Assembly (NCBI RefSeq): GCF_036825535.1
Contig: NZ_CP098812.1
Location: 1,550,001-1,614,000, forward strand
Length of the DNA stretch: 64,000 bases
Source: Parasalinivibrio latis
GTDB taxonomy: Bacteria; Pseudomonadota; Gammaproteobacteria; Enterobacterales; Vibrionaceae
Direction of reading: 5' to 3'
How positions within the stretch are numbered: the stretch's first letter is position 1; every line of letters begins with the position of its first letter. Of this stretch, positions 59,156 to 64,000 are shown one piece after another. Below the pieces are notes generated by a model. That model ran no database searches. It saw only the letters and a program-made list of their open reading frames with translations, and was not told the DNA's origin. A program made the position numbers and the translations under genes.

Positions 59156-60166
59156 ATGAGTCAGTTCATTGAATCACTCTGGTTTGGGGGCAAGCACAAA
59201 TGGCTTGCTCCCGTACTGTGGCCTTTGAGCAAACTCTATGGCTCGATCGCCGGCAAGCGCCGGGCGGAATTTATTTCTCAGCGAGAGGCCGCGTACCGGG
59301 CACCGGTACCAGTGGTGGTGGTGGGAAACATCACTGCCGGCGGAAACGGTAAAACCCCCGTGGTGATTTGGCTTGCTGAGCAACTGAAAAGCCGGGGATT
59401 TAACCCAGGTGTAGTCTCCCGCGGATATGGTGCGAAAGCGCCAAGCTACCCATTTGTTGTCACCGAGGAAACGTCCGCGTCAGAATGTGGTGATGAACCA
59501 TTGCTTATCCACCGCCGTACCGGCGTACCCGTTGTTGTGGACCCCGTTCGCAGCAATGCGGTTAAAAAGCTACTGACGTTCGATGTGGATATTGTGATTA
59601 CCGATGACGGTCTTCAGCATTACAAGCTGGACAGGGATCTGGAGTTCGTTGTCATTGACGGTAGCCGCCGCTTTGGCAATCAACAGTACATTCCCCTGGG
59701 CCCTTTGCGCGAAGGGATTGAACGCCTGGATTCTGTTGATTTTCGTATTTGCAATGGTGGATCTGCAGCAGAGGGTGAAATACCCATGGCATTAAAACCG
59801 GCTGATGCCATCAATTTGGTGACCGGTGAAAAACGTGCCGTATCCAAGTTGGATAACGTGGTTGCCATGGCTGGTATCGGACACCCAGATAGATTTTTTA
59901 ATACCCTTAAGTCTTTGAAACTTAATCCGGTACAAACACGCGGATTTGCTGATCACCAGGCGTTTGAGCCTACCGAACTTGAACGGTTGGCAGAGCAGGG
60001 TAATCATTTAATCATGACCGAAAAAGATGCGGTAAAGTGTTACCGTTATGCAAAGGAAAACTGGTGGTATTTACCGGTAGACGCAGATATTCCAGAGGAA
60101 GATGCAAACCGGATACTTACCCGTATTCAAGAGATTAAGGAACAGTATGGACCATCGACTGCTTGA
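59156..60166 (+). CDS. lpxK: Tetraacyldisaccharide 4'-kinase
   Basis: LpxK phosphorylates the 4' position of the lipid A disaccharide in the sixth step of lipid A synthesis. The 336-aa protein starts FIESLWFGGKHKWLAPVLWP, a membrane-association helix, and has a P-loop (VGNITAGGNGKTPVV, about 59-73), ITDDGLQHYKLDRDLE and GIGHPDRFF. It overlaps ycaR by 20 bases. Together with MsbA and KdsB it supplies outer-membrane lipopolysaccharide. Confidence 0.97.
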   Translation: MSQFIESLWFGGKHKWLAPVLWPLSKLYGSIAGKRRAEFISQREAAYRAPVPVVVVGNITAGGNGKTPVVIWLAEQLKSRGFNPGVVSRGYGAKAPSYPFVVTEETSASECGDEPLLIHRRTGVPVVVDPVRSNAVKKLLTFDVDIVITDDGLQHYKLDRDLEFVVIDGSRRFGNQQYIPLGPLREGIERLDSVDFRICNGGSAAEGEIPMALKPADAINLVTGEKRAVSKLDNVVAMAGIGHPDRFFNTLKSLKLNPVQTRGFADHQAFEPTELERLAEQGNHLIMTEKDAVKCYRYAKENWWYLPVDADIPEEDANRILTRIQEIKEQYGPSTA

Positions 60167-60326
60167 AATCGTGGCCTGCCCAAATTGCAAAGGCAAGCTC
60201 AATTACGATAAAGAAAAACATGAGCTGGTATGTAAATTTGATCGCCTGGCTTACCCAATCCGCGACGGCATTCCGGTTATGCTGGTGGATGAAGCCCGCG
60301 AAATGAGCTCAGACGAGGTTAAATAA
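60147..60326 (+). CDS. ycaR: YcaR/Trm112-like zinc-ribbon protein
   Basis: A 59-aa protein of the UPF0434/Trm112 family: DHRLLEIVACPNCKGKLNYD at the start, one CxxC, and AYPIRDGIPVMLVDEARE. The second cysteine pair of full Trm112 is reduced to a single cysteine in LVCKFDR. AAGGA lies before the ATG at 60147, inside the end of lpxK, and its stop overlaps the kdsB start (TAATG). A role in lipopolysaccharide synthesis is often assumed from context but unproven. Confidence 0.93.
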   Translation: MDHRLLEIVACPNCKGKLNYDKEKHELVCKFDRLAYPIRDGIPVMLVDEAREMSSDEVK

Positions 60327-61072
60327 TGGGATTCGTTGTCGTTATTCCAGCCCGCTACCAGTCCAGCCGCCTACCGGCCAAACCGCTGGCAGATATCGGT
60401 GGCAAACCGATGATTCAGTGGGTATACGAGCAAGCGAGCAAGTCCGGAGCGGATCAAGTGATTATCGCCACTGATGACCAGCGCATCGCTGATGCGGTTG
60501 AGGCGTTTGGTGGTGAGTACTGCATGACATCTGCAGATCATCAATCCGGTACTGAGCGTTTGGCTGAAGTGGTCGACAAGTACGGTTTCGCCGATGATCA
60601 GGTGATTGTCAATGTTCAGGGCGATGAGCCGCTGATCCCGCCGGTTATTATTCGTCAGGTCGCCGATAACCTGGTTCATAGCAATGCGCCAATGTCGACA
60701 CTGGCTGTTGAAATTGACCATGTTGATGAGCTTTTCAACCCTAATGCGGTAAAAGTGGTGACCGACAAGAACGGCTTCGCCCTGTATTTCAGCAGAGCAA
60801 CCATTCCGTGGGACCGTGATAACTTTGCCAAAGAGCCTAAAGAGGTTCACCAAAACCTGATGCGCCATATCGGTATTTACGGTTACCGAGCAGGTTTTAT
60901 TAAGACTTACATTACTTGGGAACCAAGCCCGCTGGAGAAAATTGAAGCACTGGAGCAGCTTCGGGTACTTTGGTACGGTGAGAAAATCCATGTTGAAGTT
61001 GCACTCGAAACACCGCCAGCCGGTGTAGATACACCGGAAGATCTGGAAGCGGTGCGCAAGCTGGTTTGCTGA
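60326..61072 (+). CDS. kdsB: CMP-KDO synthetase
   Basis: KdsB activates 3-deoxy-D-manno-octulosonate with CTP to give CMP-Kdo for lipopolysaccharide inner core. The 248-aa protein has the nucleotide-binding start VVIPARYQSSRLPAKPLADI, the metal-binding VNVQGDEPLIPP and FSRATIPWDRD. Length matches E. coli (248 aa). Its ATG overlaps the ycaR stop in TAATG. It ends the comEC-kdsB run at a strong terminator. Confidence 0.97.
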   Translation: MGFVVVIPARYQSSRLPAKPLADIGGKPMIQWVYEQASKSGADQVIIATDDQRIADAVEAFGGEYCMTSADHQSGTERLAEVVDKYGFADDQVIVNVQGDEPLIPPVIIRQVADNLVHSNAPMSTLAVEIDHVDELFNPNAVKVVTDKNGFALYFSRATIPWDRDNFAKEPKEVHQNLMRHIGIYGYRAGFIKTYITWEPSPLEKIEALEQLRVLWYGEKIHVEVALETPPAGVDTPEDLEAVRKLVC

Positions 61073-61123
61073 GTACACTTATCTCGGGGACCGAGAGACG
61101 AGTGGCGAATTAAAAGCAATGAA

Positions 61124-61156
61124 AAAAGGGGGAAGCTGTTGCTTCCCCCTTTTCTG
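61124..61156 (+). terminator. Rho-independent terminator of kdsB
   Basis: AAAAGGGGGAAGC and GCTTCCCCCTTTT form a 13-bp stem with a TGTT loop. A and T runs on both sides could also serve the converging punC gene. Confidence 0.92.
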
Positions 61157-61189
61157 TCTCGTAGCGGATTTTACTGTTTCAACCTGACT

Positions 61190-62395
61190 TTAGCTTTGTG
61201 TCGCCAGTTCAGGTTCGCGGCGTGCCATCACGGTCAGCGAGTAGCCGATGATTACGGTTGCTGCACACACCATCATTACTTCCATGACAGTCATCAGTCC
61301 ATTTGCCGCCAGGGCAGAGACCACACCACTTGCCAGGAAGCAAACCATTGTCTGCAGGAAGTTCAGCAGGCCAGCAGCGGTTGCGCTGCACTGTTTGAAG
61401 TCTTCCAATGCCTGGTTAACAACAATTGGGTATACCGCACCGTTTGCAACAGCCAGCAGGCAGAACGGCGCCAGTACAGGCCAGATAACGGATGGGTTGA
61501 ATTGCCATGTGATAGCGAACATGACCACAATGCTGACAACAAAAAGCTTCAACAGCCAAGGCAGGATAGTGGTGCCTTCATAACGGCCCAGCAGCGAGCG
61601 GCAACCATAACCACCAAGGATAAAGGCGATAGTTTGAGGTACGTAGCTCAGGCCAATATCCGCGCCTGAATAACCCATTTCAGTCATTACAAATGGTGAT
61701 CCGGTCAGCCAAGCGAAGAACGCAGCAGAGCAGCCTGCAAAAATCATCATGTTACCGATGAATTTTTTTGACTTTAAAATAACCGAATAGTTTTTCTTAA
61801 TATCTTCAATAGGATTGCTGTCTTTAGACAGGTTTTTGTTGCTTTCTTCCTGACGCAGGGTCATGGCAATCAAAGCAATACCAATTGCAATCAGAGTAAA
61901 GAAGATGCTGCGCCAGCCAAGATGTGCCTCAAGGAACGCACCTGCTAATGGTGCCAGCGCTGGAGACAGGGCGACCAGCGGCATGATAGTTGCGAAAACA
62001 CGCTGACCTGTAGAGCTGTCATAGCGGTCGATAACCACTGCCTGCCAGATAACAGTGGCTGAGCAAGCTCCTAACGCTTGCAGGAAACGTGCAGCCAGGA
62101 ATACTTCAATGCTGGCAGACACTGAGGTTGCAACTGTCGCGATGGTAAACAGGGCAAGTCCACCAACCAGGACACGTATACGGCCATAGCGGTCAGACAA
62201 TGGGCCGTAAATCAGTTGACCAAGCGCCATGCCCAACAGGAACAGGCTCAGGCTCAGACCAATCAGGGACTGGGTAGTCTCCATTTCAGTACGGATGGTT
62301 TCAAATGCAGGCAAATACATGTCAGTTGCCAGGAATCCCAGCATACTGAGCAGTGCAAACCAAAGAAGGGAAGAAAAAGGAAGTTTGGTTTTCAT
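61190..62395 (-). CDS. punC: MFS transporter, Bcr/CflA type, likely purine nucleoside transporter PunC
   Basis: A 401-aa transporter with 12 predicted helices and the MFS loop GPLSDRYGRIRVLVGG (about 64-79), of the Bcr/CflA drug-efflux branch. It is divergent from a LysR gene that closely resembles E. coli PunR (YdhB), whose neighbour and target is PunC (YdhC), a purine nucleoside transporter. Assignment as PunC rests mainly on this pairing; without it the call would be drug:H+ antiporter. No second gene follows on its strand. Confidence 0.82.
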   Translation of the reverse strand: MKTKLPFSSLLWFALLSMLGFLATDMYLPAFETIRTEMETTQSLIGLSLSLFLLGMALGQLIYGPLSDRYGRIRVLVGGLALFTIATVATSVSASIEVFLAARFLQALGACSATVIWQAVVIDRYDSSTGQRVFATIMPLVALSPALAPLAGAFLEAHLGWRSIFFTLIAIGIALIAMTLRQEESNKNLSKDSNPIEDIKKNYSVILKSKKFIGNMMIFAGCSAAFFAWLTGSPFVMTEMGYSGADIGLSYVPQTIAFILGGYGCRSLLGRYEGTTILPWLLKLFVVSIVVMFAITWQFNPSVIWPVLAPFCLLAVANGAVYPIVVNQALEDFKQCSATAAGLLNFLQTMVCFLASGVVSALAANGLMTVMEVMMVCAATVIIGYSLTVMARREPELATQS

Positions 62396-62450
62396 AATAA
62401 TAGTGTGGCTTTTTAAATTTGGTGCCAGTTTATTGATAGAAGCTATGACT

Positions 62451-62470
62451 GTGAAACGCTATTATTTCAC
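62451..62470. promoter_or_regulatory. Inverted repeat in the punC-punR spacer
   Basis: GTGAAA and TTTCAC are separated by eight bases in GTGAAACGCTATTATTTCAC. A divergent 101-bp LysR spacer is where a PunR operator is expected, so I propose this as its site; no consensus is known to me. Confidence 0.45.
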
Positions 62471-62496
62471 TACTGCTTTCAAAAAATTTCACAGCA

Positions 62497-63399
62497 ATGT
62501 TTTCATATCAAGAATTACAGGTTATTGATGTTGTCGCCCGTCGCGGAAGTTTCTCCGCAGCGGCTGAAGAACTGCACCGCGTTCCCAGCGCCATAAGCTA
62601 CACAGTACGCCAGGTTGAGGAACGGCTGGCTGTTACACTTTTTACCCGGTTGCACCGCCAGGTTGAGCCTACAGTTGCCGGCAAATTTTTTGTCGAACAG
62701 GCAAGAGACCTCATAAACCGGATGGAGCAAGTGCGCTTTGATACCCAGCGTGTGGCAAACGGCTGGCAGGCTACGGTTACCGTGGCTTTGGATAATGTTG
62801 TGCGCGAAGACCAGGTAAGTGTCCTGGTGAATGATTTCTACAAAGCTTTCCCGGATGTTGAATTGCTTCTGAGTATGGAAGTGTTTAACGGTGTTTGGGA
62901 TGCTCTGTCGGACAACCGTGCTGATATCGCTATCGGTGCGACCACTTCTGTGCCGGTGAGTGGTAATTTCGGTTACCGCAATATGGGAACATTGGAGTGG
63001 CGGTTTGTTGCCGGTAAAAACCATCCCCTTGCTTCCGCTACCCATATACTGACTGATGCCGAGGTTGCCACCTATCCCGCAATTTGCCTTGAGGATACTT
63101 CCCGGATTATTCCCAAACGCACAACCTGGCTTCTCGATAACCAACGCCGAATCGTGGTTCCCAACTGGCACAGTGCGATGCAGTGCTTTCTGGCGGGAAC
63201 CGGTATCGGTGTCGTCCCGTCCCATATGGCGTTGCCACATATTGAGTCCGGGCTGCTGGTCGAAAAACAAATCGAAACACCACCGCCAGCCAGCCCTTGC
63301 TGTATCGCCTGGAACAAATCCAAACTGAGCCCGGCGCTCGACTGGCTTTTGGAATACCTGGGGGATTCAGACCAACTACATAACCAGTGGTTGAGGTGA
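62497..63399 (+). CDS. punR: LysR-type regulator PunR
   Basis: A 300-aa LysR-family activator very similar to E. coli PunR (YdhB): VVARRGSFSAAAEELHRVPS in the helix-turn-helix, the run EVFNGVWDALSDNRADIAIG and RTTWLLDNQRRIVVPNW in the effector domain are close matches. PunR is known to respond to adenosine or inosine and activate the purine transporter punC. It is divergent from punC. The ribosome-binding site is weak. The C terminus LLEYLGDSDQLHNQWLR aligns with the E. coli protein. Confidence 0.9.
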   Translation: MFSYQELQVIDVVARRGSFSAAAEELHRVPSAISYTVRQVEERLAVTLFTRLHRQVEPTVAGKFFVEQARDLINRMEQVRFDTQRVANGWQATVTVALDNVVREDQVSVLVNDFYKAFPDVELLLSMEVFNGVWDALSDNRADIAIGATTSVPVSGNFGYRNMGTLEWRFVAGKNHPLASATHILTDAEVATYPAICLEDTSRIIPKRTTWLLDNQRRIVVPNWHSAMQCFLAGTGIGVVPSHMALPHIESGLLVEKQIETPPPASPCCIAWNKSKLSPALDWLLEYLGDSDQLHNQWLR

Positions 63400-63435
63400 T
63401 ACCAATCAGACGAATTCATCCAATTGGTTTTAATA

Positions 63436-63460
63436 AACCTTGGCTTGGATAGCCAAGGTT
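63436..63460. terminator. Hairpin between punR and the phosphatidyltransferase gene
   Basis: AACCTTGGCT and AGCCAAGGTT form a perfect 10-bp stem with a TGGAT loop between converging genes. T tails are weak in both directions. Confidence 0.6.
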
Positions 63461-63488
63461 ACAGGCATCTGGTGAGGGAATCGACAGG

Positions 63489-64000
63489 CTATTTCACCGA
63501 CTTTAACGTCTGGTATCCTGCCCAAATCCGGGTTGCGGTGGTAAGCCAGCAAAGACCGCCAAAGACAAAGGCGATAGTTGCGAAGTGGGCAGGGAGAAGG
63601 CACATCAGGACAAAGCAGGCGATAGTTTCTGTGCCTTCCGTCAGGCCGCCCATGTAGTAGAGTGATTTGTTCTGGTAGACCGGGTTATCGATACTGTGTT
63701 TGCTTGCCATAATGGCAAACGAAAGGAAGCTTGAACCGGTCCCCATAAACGAAAAAATAAGGAATGCCGCCGCGACAGCATTAGATTCCGGAACCGCAAG
63801 GGCAAAAGCGAAAGGCACCATCGAGTAGAAGATAAAGTCGAGAGTAATATCCAGGAAACCGCCACAGTCGGTTATTCCCTGCCTGCGAGCAACAGCCCCA
63901 TCTATCCCATCAAATATCCGGTTAAGCGCAATAAACAGCAAGCCAAGCAGGTAGTTTCCTGTGGCAATAGCCGGAAGGGCACCCAGTCCGATGATAAACC
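63489..64000 (-). CDS. CDP-alcohol phosphatidyltransferase, 5' end outside the window
   Basis: The open frame continues upstream to the window edge with hydrophobic sequence (ALPAIATGNYLLGLLFIALN), so the start is missing. The family signature is complete: DGIDGAVARRQGITDCGGFL followed by DITLD, which fits D-x2-D-G-x2-A-R-x8-G-x3-D-x3-D. Such enzymes join a CDP-diacylglycerol or similar CDP-alcohol to a second alcohol in the inner membrane. At least four hydrophobic segments follow. The precise substrate cannot be told from the motif. Its neighbour punR is convergent. Confidence 0.88.
   Translation of the reverse strand, partial: FIIGLGALPAIATGNYLLGLLFIALNRIFDGIDGAVARRQGITDCGGFLDITLDFIFYSMVPFAFALAVPESNAVAAAFLIFSFMGTGSSFLSFAIMASKHSIDNPVYQNKSLYYMGGLTEGTETIACFVLMCLLPAHFATIAFVFGGLCWLTTATRIWAGYQTLKSVK

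Noticed and set aside
60371..61078. A 235-codon minus-strand frame opposite kdsB
   Set aside because: Antisense to kdsB and without family features; the forward strand is clearly the coding strand.
61139..61669. A 176-codon plus-strand frame opposite punC
   Set aside because: Antisense to a 12-helix transporter; the composition is histidine- and cysteine-rich, with no domain.
62515..63270. A 251-codon minus-strand frame opposite punR
   Set aside because: Antisense shadow of the well-supported LysR gene.
1..64000. tRNA, rRNA, prophage, insertion sequence, integron or defence genes
   Set aside because: I looked for CCA-ended cloverleafs, transposase or integrase motifs, terminal inverted repeats and known defence domains and found none. 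A covariance-model scan would be needed to exclude small RNAs.

Overview
This window is ordinary chromosomal DNA of a marine-type gammaproteobacterium. The best fit is the Vibrionaceae, possibly near Enterovibrio, Grimontia or Photobacterium; that placement is inferred from gene order and protein similarity recalled from memory. The supporting blocks are plzB-mfd-csiV next to lolCDE, DUF2062-comEC-msbA-lpxK-ycaR-kdsB, moeA-moeB divergent from folE, metR divergent from metE, and an E. coli-like hinT-ycfL-lpoB-thiK-ycfP series followed by ndh. No rRNA, tRNA, prophage, insertion sequence, CRISPR array or defence island was found.

Layout. 0-3 kb: glpA-glpB-glpC, anaerobic glycerol-3-phosphate oxidation, cut at the left edge. 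3-7.5 kb: a diguanylate cyclase, an unknown membrane protein, a DUF4250 protein and a GNAT acetyltransferase. 6.6-9.9 kb: metR/metE with candidate MetR and MetJ sites. 10-14 kb: a CHASE protein with a degenerate GGDEF domain, an HslJ-like META lipoprotein and an MscS-family channel. 14.2-17.9 kb: pstSCAB with a Pho box and no phoU. 17.9-22.8 kb: a GGDEF-EAL protein, moeA-moeB and folE. 22.8-26.4 kb: aspC and two convergent glycerophosphodiester phosphodiesterases, one cytoplasmic (ugpQ) and one periplasmic (glpQ). 26.6-29.1 kb: an AT-richer accessory stretch with a PNPOx-like flavoprotein, a nucleotidyltransferase-like protein and an orphan MSHA-type pilin. 29.2-32.7 kb: a class I-like dihydroorotase and a chemoreceptor.

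33-42.6 kb: hinT, a COG3014 lipoprotein, ycfL, lpoB, thiK, a DUF6279-like lipoprotein and ycfP. A PepSY/response regulator/sensor kinase/PepSY cassette follows, and then ndh. 42.7-45.9 kb: a YgiW-like OB-fold protein, cytochrome b561, an esterase, a GFA/CENP-V protein and a LysR regulator. 46-54.2 kb: plzB-mfd-csiV on the minus strand and lolCDE on the plus strand. 54.5-61.1 kb: DUF2062 divergent from comEC-msbA-lpxK-ycaR-kdsB. 61.2-64 kb: punC divergent from punR, and a CDP-alcohol phosphatidyltransferase cut at the right edge.

Themes. Phosphate and glycerophosphate acquisition recurs (glpABC, pstSCAB, ugpQ, glpQ). So does envelope biogenesis: Lol lipoprotein sorting, MsbA/LpxK/KdsB for lipid A and Kdo, LpoB and CsiV for peptidoglycan. 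Cyclic-di-GMP signalling is represented by three GGDEF-type proteins and one PilZ protein. No wholly new system is evident. The best leads are the PepSY-flanked two-component cassette between ycfP and ndh, the CHASE protein that keeps a c-di-GMP inhibitory site while its active site is degenerate, the nucleotidyltransferase-like orphan with altered catalytic residues, and the perfect FNR site with a FadR-like core at the likely ndh promoter.
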